A stretch of DNA of 64,000 bases, from assembly GCF_011806565.1 (NCBI RefSeq), contig NZ_JAATOP010000007.1, positions 62,001 to 126,000 of the forward strand, given 5' to 3'. A program made the translations under genes and the position numbers. Origin of the DNA: Marivivens donghaensis. GTDB taxonomy: Bacteria; Pseudomonadota; Alphaproteobacteria; Rhodobacterales; Rhodobacteraceae. Within the stretch, counting starts at the first letter, position 1, and each line of letters starts with the position of its first letter. Below are positions 1 through 10,425 of this stretch, piece after piece. The notes under the pieces were generated by a model. That model did not search any database. It saw nothing but the letters and a program-made list of their open reading frames with translations, and was not told where the DNA came from.

Positions 1-2
1 TC

Positions 3-1393
<1,391 letters not shown>

Positions 1394-1394
<1 letters not shown>

Positions 1395-2329
1395 TGATCT
1401 CGGTTCTGGGTGCGGGCGTGGCGGGGCTTTGCGCCGCTACCGCCCTGTCCGAGGCGGGCTTTGCGGTCGAGGTCATCGAGGCCGAAGGCGCACCGCGTCC
1501 TGCGTCGCTCTTGGCTGGCGGGATGCTTGCGCCGTTTTGCGAAGGCGAGAGCGCCCCTGACGTCATCGTCACGCAGGGGCAGGCGGCGACCGACTGGTGG
1601 GCGGCGCATGTGCCGGATGTGCAGCGGAGGGGCACGCTCGTTCTGGCTGCCTCGCGCGATACCGCAGAGCTTGACCGCTTTGCCCGCGCCACGCGTGCGC
1701 ACCGCTGGGTTGATCCCGGATCGCTTGAGCCCGACCTCGCGGGCCGCTTTGCGCGGGGTCTGTTCTTTGAAACCGAGGCCCACATGGACCCGCGCGCGGC
1801 GCTGGACAGTTTGCGCGCCACTTTGTGTTCGCGCGGCGTGGCCTTCCGCAATGGCACGCCCTCGGGCCGTGTCGTCGATTGCCGCGCGATGGGGGCGGCC
1901 TCTAGCCTGACAGACCTGCGCGCCGTGCGCGGAGAGATGGTCGAGGTGGTGACGCCCGACGTGGACCTCAGCCGCACAGTGCGGCTCCTGCATCCGCGCT
2001 TTCCCTGTTACATCGTGCCGCGTGGACACGGTCGTTACATGATTGGTGCGACGATGGTGGAAAGCGCTCACGCGGGACCGATCACGGCGCGGGCGGTGAT
2101 GGAGTTGCTGTCCGCTGCGTACACCGTCCATCCCGCCTTTGCCGAGGCCGAGGTTGTGTCCACCGAAGCGGGGCTGCGTCCCGCGTTTCCCGACAACATC
2201 CCCTCTATTCGCCGCATCGGCGGGCGTATCCACGTCAACGGCATGTATCGCCATGGGTTTCTGATGGCGCCCGTTCTGGCCGTCCAGCTTGCCAAGATGA
2301 TGACAGAAGAGCTTGCCCATGCAGATTGA
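1394..2329 (+). CDS. thiO: glycine oxidase ThiO (FAD-dependent)
   Basis: FAD-dependent amine oxidase of the DAO family. It oxidises glycine to the imine (dehydroglycine) used by ThiG. An N-terminal dinucleotide fold ISVLGAGVAGLCAATAL is visible at residues 2-18, and the C-terminal RHGFLMAPVLA segment is typical of ThiO. The ATG at 1394 shares its A with the thiC stop (TGATG); a GTG at 1391 is in frame but less likely. About 311 residues, slightly short for the family. Its place between thiC and thiS supports ThiO over a generic DAO. Presence of ThiO means thiazole synthesis here does not need the ThiH route. Confidence 0.93.
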
Positions 2330-2516
2330 TCTGAACGGCGCACCAGTGACGACAGCTGCCGAAACCTTGTCCGCGCTGATCGAGGAACACGGCTTCGACG
2401 CCGCGTCGGTCGCTACCGCTCTCGACGGTGTTTTTATCCCTAGGCTAATGCGGTCGACCACGCCTCTGCACGGCGGTGCCAAGGTCGAAGTTCTATCTCC
2501 GATGCAGGGGGGCTGA
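2319..2516 (+). CDS. thiS: sulfur carrier protein ThiS
   Basis: Ubiquitin-like sulfur carrier of 65 residues ending in the obligatory Gly-Gly (MQGG). The C-terminus is adenylated by ThiF, converted to a thiocarboxylate and used by ThiG. The ATG at 2319 lies inside the last codons of thiO (11-base overlap); a TTG six bases earlier is in frame but starts a less typical N-terminus. Family length matches. Confidence 0.95.
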   Translation: MQIDLNGAPVTTAAETLSALIEEHGFDAASVATALDGVFIPRLMRSTTPLHGGAKVEVLSPMQGG

Positions 2517-2519
2517 CGG

Positions 2520-3278
2520 ATGTTCTACGGTACCGAACTGAACAGCCGCTTGATGCTGGGGACGGCGCAATATCCGTCGCCCCAAGTCCTTCGCGATGCG
2601 ATCACTGCCTCTGGAACCGAGGTCATCACGGTTTCCCTGCGCCGCGAAGGGCAGGGCGGCGATGCATTCCGCGAAATCCTGAGGGACAGTGGCTGCCGCA
2701 TTCTGCCCAATACTGCCGGATGCCACAGCGTGCGCGAGGCTGTCACGACTGCGCAAATGGCGCGCGAGCTGTTCGACACGTCGTGGATCAAGCTCGAAGT
2801 GATCGGCCATGCAGACACCCTGCAACCCGACCCCTTCGCTTTGGTCGAGGCCGCGCGTATCCTCTGCGCGGACGGTTTCGAGGTGTTTCCCTACACGACC
2901 GAAGACCTCATCGTAGGCGAGCGGCTGCTGGAGGCTGGATGCCGCGTGTTGATGCCGTGGGGCGCACCGATCGGCTCTGGGCAGGGGCTGCGCAACATCG
3001 AAGGTTTGCGCACGATGCGTACCCATTTCGCGGGCGTTCCGCTGGTGATCGACGCGGGTATCGGCGCGCCGTCTCAGGCGATGGCCGCAATGGAAATGGG
3101 TTTTGACGCGGTGCTTTTGAACACTGCCGTGGCCAAGGCGCTCGATCCCGTCGCGATGGCACGGGCCTTTGGTCGGGCCGTCACCGCAGGGCGTGCGGCC
3201 TACGCTGCGGGCCTGATGCCGAGGCGCGACATGGCCGCCGCATCGACCCCGATTTTCGGACAGGCGGTGCTGGCATGA
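2520..3278 (+). CDS. thiG: thiazole synthase ThiG
   Basis: TIM-barrel enzyme that condenses deoxyxylulose-5-phosphate, dehydroglycine and ThiS-thiocarboxylate into the thiazole phosphate. 252 residues, the usual length. The segment [17 protein letters not shown] carries the imine-forming lysine, and the phosphate-binding [17 protein letters not shown] follows near the C-terminus. It starts three bases after thiS and overlaps thiE by ATGA. Confidence 0.97.
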   Translation: MFYGTELNSRLMLGTAQYPSPQVLRDAITASGTEVITVSLRREGQGGDAFREILRDSGCRILPNTAGCHSVREAVTTAQMARELFDTSWIKLEVIGHADTLQPDPFALVEAARILCADGFEVFPYTTEDLIVGERLLEAGCRVLMPWGAPIGSGQGLRNIEGLRTMRTHFAGVPLVIDAGIGAPSQAMAAMEMGFDAVLLNTAVAKALDPVAMARAFGRAVTAGRAAYAAGLMPRRDMAAASTPIFGQAVLA

Positions 3279-3886
3279 CCGTCCTCGATCCGTTTTACCT
3301 GATCGTCGACGATGCCGACATGCTGGAGCGGTTGGTGCCTTTGGGCGTCAGGCTCGTGCAGCTACGCATCAAGGACCGCCCCGACGATGATATCCGCCGC
3401 CAGATCAAACGGGCGCAGATCTGCTGCGCGGCGCATGGGGCGCAGCTCGTCGTCAATGATTACTGGCGGCTTGCGATCGAACTGAACTGCGATTTCGTCC
3501 ATCTTGGCCAAGAGGACATGGACACGGCGGATTTCGAGGCTCTGCGAGGCGCAGGCCTTCGTTTCGGCCTGTCGACCCATGACGAGGCCGAACTTGCCCG
3601 CGCGCTTGACCAGAGGCCCGCCTATGTCGCGCTCGGGCCTGTTTATCCGACTTTGCTCAAGCAGATGAAGTGGGGGCCGCAAGGGTTGGAGCGAGTGGGC
3701 CAATGGCGTCAGCTCGCGGGCTCCATTCCACTGGTCGGGATCGGAGGGCTGGTGCCGGACCGCTTGCCAAGCCTCTTCGCCGCAGGTGCCGACAGCGCGG
3801 CGGTCGTGACGGATATCAAGACCGCCCAAGACCCCGAAGCGCGCTGTCGCGAGTGGATCGCGGTCACGCGGGAGTATTGCAAATGA
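3275..3886 (+). CDS. thiE: thiamine-phosphate synthase ThiE
   Basis: Joins HMP-pyrophosphate to thiazole phosphate to give thiamine phosphate. The 203-residue barrel shows QLRIKDR near the N-terminus, VVNDYWRLA (substrate-binding D), [32 protein letters not shown] and GIGGL, all diagnostic of ThiE. It starts within the thiG stop (ATGA) and its own stop overlaps the thiF start, so translation is probably coupled. Confidence 0.95.
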   Translation: MTVLDPFYLIVDDADMLERLVPLGVRLVQLRIKDRPDDDIRRQIKRAQICCAAHGAQLVVNDYWRLAIELNCDFVHLGQEDMDTADFEALRGAGLRFGLSTHDEAELARALDQRPAYVALGPVYPTLLKQMKWGPQGLERVGQWRQLAGSIPLVGIGGLVPDRLPSLFAAGADSAAVVTDIKTAQDPEARCREWIAVTREYCK

Positions 3887-4806
3887 ACCGCTACATTCGG
3901 CAAAGCTGCCTGCCAGAGGTAGGCGTCGCGGGTCAGGCAAAGCTGGCGCGCGCGCACGTTCTGGTCGCGGGGGCAGGCGGGCTCGGGTCGGCGCTGCTGC
4001 CCTTGCTGGTGGGGGCGGGAGTGGGGCGGATCACGGTCTATGACCCTGACGTGGTCGAGGTGCACAATTTGCATCGCCAGACCCTTTATCGCATGAGTGA
4101 TGTCGGCCAACCCAAGGCCCTTTGTTCCGCGCAGCATCTACAGGCGCTGAACCCCGGTTGCAGTGTGACGGAGGTGGTCGCGAGGCTTGATCCCGATAAG
4201 GCGCAGGCCGAGATTGCCAGCGCCGATCTGGTCATCGATGCGGCCGACAACTTCGCGATGAGCTACGCGCTCTCGGATCTGTGCCTCGCGACCGCAAAGC
4301 CTTTGGTCAGCGCGTCCGTCATTGGTCGGCAGGGGTATGCAGGCGGGTTTTGCGGCGGCGCGCCCAGCTTGCGTGCGGTCTTTCCCGACCTGCCGCCCAC
4401 CGCGGGCAGTTGCTCCAGCGCGGGCGTCATGGGGCCAGCCGTCGCCACGCTCGGGGCAATGCAGGCGCAGATGGCGCTTTCGATCCTGCTCGGGCATGAG
4501 CCATCGCCGCTCGGGTCGATCATGTCGGTCGACTTTTCAAACTGGCGTACTTCGCAGTTTCGCTTTGACGGGGCACCGGAGCCGGAGACGGTATGTCCAC
4601 GGATCATTTCGCGCGCTGCGGTCGGTGGTCCTGATATCCTTGTCGATTTGCGGAAGGAAAGCGTGCCTAATCCGGACGAACTATCGCTAGGGGCCGAGCA
4701 GCAGATCGTTTTTCTGTGCGCAAGCGGTCTGCGGGCATGGCGCGCCGCACGGCTGTTCATCGACGCGGGCCACAGCCAAGTCGCAATCTGCGCGGAGGGA
4801 ACGTGA
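3883..4806 (+). CDS. thiF: ThiF/MoeB-type adenylyltransferase fused to a rhodanese-like tail
   Basis: E1-like enzyme that adenylates the ThiS C-terminus. 307 residues from the ATG at 3883, which overlaps the thiE stop. Visible parts are the nucleotide loop GAGGLGSALLP (about 30-40), the DPDVVEVHNLHRQ stretch, DAADNF (119-124) and the C177 motif SCSSAGVMGP. The Zn-binding CxxC that normally precedes it (CYRCLFP in relatives) reads PSLRAVFP here, so the zinc ligand pair is lost. Residues ~245-307 form a short rhodanese-like domain with an active-site-like C279ASGLRA loop, which could deliver persulfide sulfur. The domain reading of the tail is inference from that loop. Confidence 0.87.
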   Translation: MNRYIRQSCLPEVGVAGQAKLARAHVLVAGAGGLGSALLPLLVGAGVGRITVYDPDVVEVHNLHRQTLYRMSDVGQPKALCSAQHLQALNPGCSVTEVVARLDPDKAQAEIASADLVIDAADNFAMSYALSDLCLATAKPLVSASVIGRQGYAGGFCGGAPSLRAVFPDLPPTAGSCSSAGVMGPAVATLGAMQAQMALSILLGHEPSPLGSIMSVDFSNWRTSQFRFDGAPEPETVCPRIISRAAVGGPDILVDLRKESVPNPDELSLGAEQQIVFLCASGLRAWRAARLFIDAGHSQVAICAEGT

Positions 4807-5552
4807 TTCCTCGGGTTCTGTTTATCGGCGGCACCGATTCCAGCGGCGGCGCGGGACTTGCCCGCGACATCGCGACCGCGGCTCAGATGGAGGCGGAGGC
4901 GCGGATCGGCGTCACAGCGGTGACGGCTCAGACAGATGGCGCCGTACACGCGGTTCGGCTGATGTCATGCGATGATGTGGCCCTTCAGGTGAGAGCTGCC
5001 GGGAAGGTCGGGGCGGTGAAAATCGGGATGCTCGGCAGTGCGGAGATCGTCTCAGCCGTCGCAACGGCGTTGTCGTCGGTCCCGTTGGTCCTCGATCCTG
5101 TGCTCGCATCGAGTTCGGGAACTGCATTGCTGGATGATAGGGGAGTAGACACGTTGATCGAAGAGCTTCTGCCCTGCACGACGCTGCTGACACCGAACCT
5201 GCCGGAGCTTGGGATGTTGACCGCCCGTTTTGGCCTCGACGAGACTGCTGGGGAGGGCCAACGTGTCCGCGCTCTGCTCAGGCGCGGTTGCGGCGGTGTG
5301 TTGGTGAAGGGCGGTCACGCAGAGGAAAGCACCTCCTGCGAAGACAGGCTATACCTGCCGAGCGGCGAGATCATCCGGCACTGCGGCCCACGATTTGGCA
5401 TCCCGCTACGAGGAACCGGATGCCAACTGGCCAGTGCGATAGCGGTCGGGCTGGCCGAGGGTTTGGACCTTGGCACTGCCGTCGAAAACGCCCGTGCCTG
5501 CGTCGCATCGCGTTTCAGGATGCGTGAGCGGTCGCTTAGTGCGCGCGTTTGA
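4803..5552 (+). CDS. thiD: hydroxymethylpyrimidine/phosphomethylpyrimidine kinase ThiD
   Basis: Ribokinase-fold enzyme that phosphorylates HMP and HMP-P, supplying the pyrimidine pyrophosphate to ThiE. The N-terminal FIGGTDSSGGAGLARD and the C-terminal LRGTGCQLASAIA (anion hole/catalytic region) identify it. The start is a GTG at 4803 overlapping the thiF stop (GTGA). 249 residues, typical. Its 3' end overlaps the convergent LysE-family gene by 17 bases, and no terminator hairpin is visible between them. Confidence 0.93.
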   Translation: MIPRVLFIGGTDSSGGAGLARDIATAAQMEAEARIGVTAVTAQTDGAVHAVRLMSCDDVALQVRAAGKVGAVKIGMLGSAEIVSAVATALSSVPLVLDPVLASSSGTALLDDRGVDTLIEELLPCTTLLTPNLPELGMLTARFGLDETAGEGQRVRALLRRGCGGVLVKGGHAEESTSCEDRLYLPSGEIIRHCGPRFGIPLRGTGCQLASAIAVGLAEGLDLGTAVENARACVASRFRMRERSLSARV

Positions 5553-6165
5553 ACGCTGCCGTCGCCATGCCCATAGCGACCAAGGCCCCACCGCCCAGAC
5601 GCGAGAACCACGCCAGAACCGACGGGCGAGCGACCTTTGCGCGCAATTTGTCGGCCAAGAGCGCGTAGGCCAGCGCGTTGATGGCGGCCAGTCCGACGAA
5701 AGTGACGACTAGGATGGCAAATTGCGGCAGCAGCGGCGCGTCCAGAACTACGAATTGCGGCACGAACGCGATGAAAAACACGATGGATTTCGGGTTGAGA
5801 GCCGTCACGGCGGCGACATGACCGAACACGCTCGACGCGCTGGTTTGCGATACCCTTTCCAAATCGCCCAACGAAGCTGTTGATGCACTTCGGAAAAGTT
5901 TGATCCCAAGGAAAACGAGATACGCAGCACCAATCCACTTCAGGGCAGTAAACAGAGTCGCTGACGCAAGGACCAAAGCCCCCAACCCAGCGAGCGACGT
6001 GGACATGGCGATGAAGTCACCCAGAGCAACGCCGCCCACGGTCGCAAGGGCGACTCTTTTGCCTTGGCTGATTGCGTAGCTGAGAACGAGTAGGACTGTT
6101 GGTCCAGGAATGAGCAAGAGCGCTGTGGAAGCTGCGACGAAAGCCAGCCAAATTTGAAAATCCAT
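5536..6165 (-). CDS. LysE/RhtB family amino-acid exporter
   Basis: Inner-membrane translocator with about six hydrophobic segments in 209 residues. The N-terminal LLLIPGPTVLLVLSYAISQG is the hallmark loop of the RhtB/LysE family, and ALNPKSIVFFIAFVPQF in the middle is also conserved. Substrate cannot be told; relatives export homoserine, threonine, lysine or other small metabolites. It is transcribed towards the thiamine operon and shares its last 17 bases with thiD. Confidence 0.88.
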   Translation of the reverse strand: MDFQIWLAFVAASTALLLIPGPTVLLVLSYAISQGKRVALATVGGVALGDFIAMSTSLAGLGALVLASATLFTALKWIGAAYLVFLGIKLFRSASTASLGDLERVSQTSASSVFGHVAAVTALNPKSIVFFIAFVPQFVVLDAPLLPQFAILVVTFVGLAAINALAYALLADKLRAKVARPSVLAWFSRLGGGALVAMGMATAAFKRAH

Positions 6166-6305
6166 GAAAACACCTTTCCAACTTTAAGCTGAGCCAGCCA
6201 CAGGAGCAGAAGGCTGTAAAGGGGGGAATTCCTGTTCTGGCGATCGCGATGAACCAGCACCCACGAAGGGCTGGCCGACGCTAAAAGCCTCTTGGCTCAT
6301 TTACC

Positions 6306-6320
6306 TGACTATTTTGGTAT
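6306..6320. promoter_or_regulatory. weak candidate iron-responsive operator upstream of the receptor
   Basis: The 252-base gap before the TonB-dependent receptor contains TGACTATTTTGGTAT. Its left arm and spacing match the perfect TGAC-N7-GTCA dyad found upstream of hemP at 13055, but the right arm is degenerate (GTAT). It lies about 100 bases before the receptor start, a plausible operator distance. This is a single weak match and could be chance. Confidence 0.3.
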
Positions 6321-6417
6321 GCTATTCGCCACTCAGTCGAGTCGCCATCCAGACCTCCTCGGTCAAGACAGCCTGTTTTCGACACAGTCAAACGCTGCAA
6401 AATAAACCGAGGGACAC

Positions 6418-8895
6418 ATGCGCAATCTGCGACAGCAGCCGCTTGCGGCTCAACACGGCTTTTCCGTACCGACCACTTCACTCCTGGGTGCTTCGCTGAC
6501 CGCGATGGCATTTGCCACCGGCGCGATGGCGCAGGACACCGATACAACCATCATGCTTCCGACCGTCGAGGTAGAAACCACTCAGGCCCAGCCCGAACAA
6601 GCAAGCGCTCCGGCTGCCGCGCCGCGCCGTACCGCTGCGCCCGCCGCGCCGCAGGTTTGCACGCCCGAACTGGCGGGAACGCCGGTTTGCGCCGCGCAGG
6701 AGGCCGCCGAGGCAGCCGCCGCCGCCGAAGCCGCCGCTGTTGCTGCTGCCGAAGCAAAGGCCCGCGCGGGCACCAACCCGAACGCTGATCCCGATGCGCC
6801 TTTCCGCGCCGAGACGCTGACCAATTCGCGCCTCCCCGGTCCGGTTCTGGACACGCCGCGCACCGTTACTGCGATCACGCAGGAAACGATCGAGACAACC
6901 GGCACCACCGCAATCCGAGAGCTGGCCCGTAGCACGCCCGGTATCTCGCTGGGCTTTGGCGAAGGTGGCAGCTCGTTCGGGGACAACATCTTTATCCGTG
7001 GTTTCAAGGCCAACAACGACATCTACGTCGATGGTGTGCGCGATCCGGGTATCTCGGTCCACGAGACCTTCAACACCGAGCAGGTCGAAGTGGTCAAAGG
7101 TCCGGCGGGTTCGGTCGCTGGACGGGGCACCACCGGCGGTGCGCTGAACATCGCGTCGAAAAAGCCGCAGGATGTCGATTTTACCGAGCTTGCGACCACC
7201 GTCACCGACGCTGGCACCACCCGCCAGACCGTCGACACGAACTGGGCGATCAGCGACGACCTTCAGGTCCGCGTCAACGGCATGATCCAGAATGGCGAAG
7301 TCGCTGGCCGCGAGAGCCTGATCGACGACCGCCGCGGCCTGTCGGCTGCGCTGCGTTACCAAGCCGCGCCGAACGTGACAATTGAGGCCGACTACACCCA
7401 CACCGAAATCGAACAGACACCGGATTGGGGCGTCCCCTATATCGCTGACGGCGACGAGACCGACGGCATCGACATTCCGAATGGCCCCGTCACGGAATTC
7501 GGCGTCGACCGCGATACCTTCTACGGCGTTGCGGGGAGGGACTATCAGGAAACGACACAGGACGTCGCGACTGCCCGCGTGATCTGGGACATCTTGCCCG
7601 ACATGACGCTGACCAACACGCTGCGTGGGTCGACATCGATCAACGATTACGTTCTAACCGCGCCGAGCAGCGTCTCCGACAACGGTTCGACTGACCCGAA
7701 CGACTGGACCGTCGGTCTCAGCTTCAAGAGCCGCTATCAGGAGACGGATGTCCTTTCCAACGATACCGAGCTTGCGGGCAAGGCCGAGGCATTCGGTCTG
7801 TCGCACAATTACATCCTCGGCGTCAGTATTTCGCAAGAAGACGTGCGCTCGACTTCCTATGCCAACCTGCAATCGGAGGACTATGAGCCGCCCGCAGGTC
7901 AGCGAGGCTGTACCGTCGACGTCGTCGATCCCGACCCGACCGACTGCTGGGGCGGTGAGACGCCGGTGCGTGGTGACAGCTTCACCACGACCGAAGTGCG
8001 CACCACGTCGGTCTACGCGCTCGACACCGTGGATATCACCGACAAGGTTAGCGTGACCGCCGGTCTGCGCGTCGACAACTACTCCATCTCGCGTTCGGGC
8101 GTTGGTTGGATGGGCGACGCCTACGACTATGCGCGCGAAGACACGATGGTGAACGGCAACCTTTCGGCCAACTACAAGCCGCGGGAAAACGTCACCTTCT
8201 ACGGCGCTTACTCGACCTCGACCAACCCGATGGGGCAGGAAATCGCGGCGGGCGGCGGCTACTACGGTGGTCTGGACGAAGGCGGCACGGCACTCGCTCC
8301 GGAAAAGAATACCTCGCTCGAATTCGGTGCGAAGTATGAATATCAGGACGATCTGCTGCTGACCGCTGCGCTGTTCCGCACCACCAAGGACAACGCCCGC
8401 GAAGACATCGGCCCGCGCGGTGCATCTGTCACCTACGACACGCTGGAATACATGGTTCAGGGTGTCGAACTGGGTGTCAGCGGTAAGCTCAACGAACGGA
8501 TCGGCCTCTTTGGTGGCGCCGTCTGGATGGACAGCGAAGTGCTCGATAGCCAAGACCCCGAAGCCATCGGCCAGTCAGTCCCGACGATTGCGCACGAGCA
8601 GTTCAACCTGTTGACCACCTACGACTTCACCGAGGACTTCATGCTCGGCGTCCAGGTCAACTACACAGGTGAGCGCGACCTCGGCACGTCCACGCCGAAC
8701 GGCAACACGCTGGACGCCTACACCACCTTCGACATCGTCGGCGAATATGCCTTCAACGATACGACGGGTGTGCGCTTCGGCGTCTCGAATGCGACCGACA
8801 AGACCTACTACGACACCGCGTACCGTTCGGGTGAGCCGTTCACCTACGTCGCTCCGGGCCGTGAGGTCTGGGCCACGCTGGAAATGAAGTTCTGA
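6418..8895 (+). CDS. TonB-dependent catecholate-type siderophore receptor
   Basis: Outer-membrane 22-strand barrel with plug, 825 residues, related to Fiu. A signal peptide ends at AMAQ (about residue 39). TIMLPTVEV (44-51) is a likely TonB box. Residues ~55-130 form an unusual Pro/Ala-rich spacer with C81 and C91 and an Ala-rich helix (92-117). The plug (about 131-250) carries NIFIRGFKANNDIYVDGVRD and EVVKGPAGSVAGRGTTGG. The chain ends in the barrel-closing aromatic (EMKF). RBS GAGGGA precedes the ATG. The downstream PiuC gene and exbB-exbD-tonB point to uptake of a ferric catecholate siderophore; the exact ligand is inference. Confidence 0.93.
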   Translation: MRNLRQQPLAAQHGFSVPTTSLLGASLTAMAFATGAMAQDTDTTIMLPTVEVETTQAQPEQASAPAAAPRRTAAPAAPQVCTPELAGTPVCAAQEAAEAAAAAEAAAVAAAEAKARAGTNPNADPDAPFRAETLTNSRLPGPVLDTPRTVTAITQETIETTGTTAIRELARSTPGISLGFGEGGSSFGDNIFIRGFKANNDIYVDGVRDPGISVHETFNTEQVEVVKGPAGSVAGRGTTGGALNIASKKPQDVDFTELATTVTDAGTTRQTVDTNWAISDDLQVRVNGMIQNGEVAGRESLIDDRRGLSAALRYQAAPNVTIEADYTHTEIEQTPDWGVPYIADGDETDGIDIPNGPVTEFGVDRDTFYGVAGRDYQETTQDVATARVIWDILPDMTLTNTLRGSTSINDYVLTAPSSVSDNGSTDPNDWTVGLSFKSRYQETDVLSNDTELAGKAEAFGLSHNYILGVSISQEDVRSTSYANLQSEDYEPPAGQRGCTVDVVDPDPTDCWGGETPVRGDSFTTTEVRTTSVYALDTVDITDKVSVTAGLRVDNYSISRSGVGWMGDAYDYAREDTMVNGNLSANYKPRENVTFYGAYSTSTNPMGQEIAAGGGYYGGLDEGGTALAPEKNTSLEFGAKYEYQDDLLLTAALFRTTKDNAREDIGPRGASVTYDTLEYMVQGVELGVSGKLNERIGLFGGAVWMDSEVLDSQDPEAIGQSVPTIAHEQFNLLTTYDFTEDFMLGVQVNYTGERDLGTSTPNGNTLDAYTTFDIVGEYAFNDTTGVRFGVSNATDKTYYDTAYRSGEPFTYVAPGREVWATLEMKF

Positions 8896-8904
8896 TCCGA
8901 AAAG

Positions 8905-8928
8905 GAGGGGCGGGTCCGCTCGCCCCTC
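8905..8928 (+). other. intercistronic stem-loop between receptor and piuC
   Basis: An 8-bp perfect stem GAGGGGCG/CGCCCCTC encloses an 8-base loop just after the receptor stop. No T-run follows, so it is more likely an mRNA-stabilising or attenuating hairpin than a full terminator. It would allow the receptor to be expressed above the downstream genes. Confidence 0.5.
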
Positions 8929-8953
8929 GCACCCAAAACAGAGGGGGTGAGCC

Positions 8954-9637
8954 ATGCTCGTTACCATTCCCGAGGTATTCACCAAGGACGAAGTCCGCAG
9001 CATCCGCGATTTGCTTGATCGGGCGAATTGGGATGACGGCCGCAAAACAGCCGGCGCTCAATCGCAGTCCGTGAAGGCCAATCAGCAGCTACCTGCAACC
9101 GGTGAGACGGCGCAGAAACTCGGTCAGATGATCCTGAACCGACTTGGCGAAACCCCACTGTTTCTATCGGCGGCATTGCCCCTGCGGTTCTTGCCGCCGA
9201 TGTTCAACAAATACGAGGTTGGCGAGACGTTCGGCGTCCATGTCGACAACGCGATCCGCGTCAATCCGCACACGGCGGAGCGTCTCCGGACCGACCTGTC
9301 GATGACCATCTTCTTTTCCGAGCCGGACGAATATGACGGCGGCGTTCTTGAGGTTGAGCACCACTACGGCACGCAAGAGGTCAAACTCCCAGCGGGGGAT
9401 ATGGTGCTCTACCCATCGACGTCCTTGCATCAGGTCACGCCCGTCACGCGCGGCGCGCGGGTGTCGTCATTCTTCTGGCTACAAAGCATGGTACGGTCGG
9501 ACCAGCAGCGCTCCATCCTGTTCGACCTCGACCAGACCATCCAGACGCTTGCGATGCAGTCCGGTGTAGAGGACCCGCAGGTTGTCCGCCTGACCGGCAT
9601 TTACCACAACATGATCCGTGAATGGAGCGAGGTATGA
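8954..9637 (+). CDS. piuC: Fe(II)/2-oxoglutarate-dependent PKHD-type hydroxylase (PiuC/YbiX)
   Basis: Cytoplasmic prolyl-4-hydroxylase-like dioxygenase of 227 residues. The facial triad is visible as H96-V-D98 and H159, with the 2-oxoglutarate arginine at R169. The family is regularly encoded next to Fiu-type receptors, as here, and is thought to act on iron-siderophore metabolism, but its substrate is unknown. A GAGGGGGTGAG ribosome-binding region precedes the ATG, and the stop overlaps the exbB start (ATGA). Confidence 0.93.
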   Translation: MLVTIPEVFTKDEVRSIRDLLDRANWDDGRKTAGAQSQSVKANQQLPATGETAQKLGQMILNRLGETPLFLSAALPLRFLPPMFNKYEVGETFGVHVDNAIRVNPHTAERLRTDLSMTIFFSEPDEYDGGVLEVEHHYGTQEVKLPAGDMVLYPSTSLHQVTPVTRGARVSSFFWLQSMVRSDQQRSILFDLDQTIQTLAMQSGVEDPQVVRLTGIYHNMIREWSEV

Positions 9638-10422
9638 ACCGCCTTTGGTACGCCGTAGCCGCGTCAGTTTTTGCCACCCCTGCCGCTGCGCAGAGCATGG
9701 AAAGTTTGAACGAATGGCTGACGGAGGCCGGACAGGACCATATGAGCCCCGTCGGCATGTACCTTGCCGCCGACATCGTGGTCAAAGGCGTCATGGTCAC
9801 GCTGTTCGTGGCCTCGGTGCTTGTCTGGGCGGTGTTTGTCGCAAAGCTTCTGTCACTGGGTGCGGCCAAGGCACGCCTGCGCCGCGGGTATCGCAACCTT
9901 GACGAGCGCGGCACGCTGGAAGGCGTCCACTTCAGAGGCCGCGCACCGATGAGCGTGATGATCCGCACGGCACAGGAAGAGCGCGACCGCTCTGTCCGTG
10001 GCAGCGCTGACGGCATCAAGGAGCGCACAAAAAACGCACTCGGACGTATCGAAACAGGTGCTGCGCGCAAAGCCAGCGCAGGAACGGCACTGCTTGCGAT
10101 CACTGGATCGTCTGCTCCGTTCATCGGTCTTTTCGGCACGGTCTGGGGCATCATGAACAGCTTCATTTCGATTGCGGAAACGAACACAACCAACCTCGCC
10201 GTCGTCGCGCCAGGGATTGCGGAGGCTCTGCTGGCCACGGCCATCGGCCTCGTCGCGGCGATCCCTGCGGTGATCTTTTATAACCTGCTGGCCCGTTCCA
10301 TCGGCGGCTATCGGGTGATGCTCGGGGATGCCTCGGCGCTGGTCTATCGCACGCTGTCGCGCGACCTCGACCTTGCGAAATCGCCAGCGCGCCCGTCGAT
10401 CATCGCTTCGGCGGCGGAGTAA
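9634..10422 (+). CDS. exbB: ExbB/TolQ-type proton channel subunit
   Basis: Inner-membrane motor subunit energising TonB. 262 residues from the ATG at 9634 (overlapping the piuC stop). A cleavable signal peptide ends near PAAAQS, followed by three membrane segments: one near the N-terminus (VVKGVMVTLFVASVLVWAVF) and two after the large cytoplasmic loop (FIGLFGTVWGIMNSF; LLATAIGLVAAIPAVIFYNLL). The GTVWGIM and ATAIGL motifs are diagnostic. Longer than E. coli ExbB because of the periplasmic N-terminal part, common in alphaproteobacteria. Confidence 0.95.
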   Translation: MNRLWYAVAASVFATPAAAQSMESLNEWLTEAGQDHMSPVGMYLAADIVVKGVMVTLFVASVLVWAVFVAKLLSLGAAKARLRRGYRNLDERGTLEGVHFRGRAPMSVMIRTAQEERDRSVRGSADGIKERTKNALGRIETGAARKASAGTALLAITGSSAPFIGLFGTVWGIMNSFISIAETNTTNLAVVAPGIAEALLATAIGLVAAIPAVIFYNLLARSIGGYRVMLGDASALVYRTLSRDLDLAKSPARPSIIASAAE

Positions 10423-10425
10423 GTC

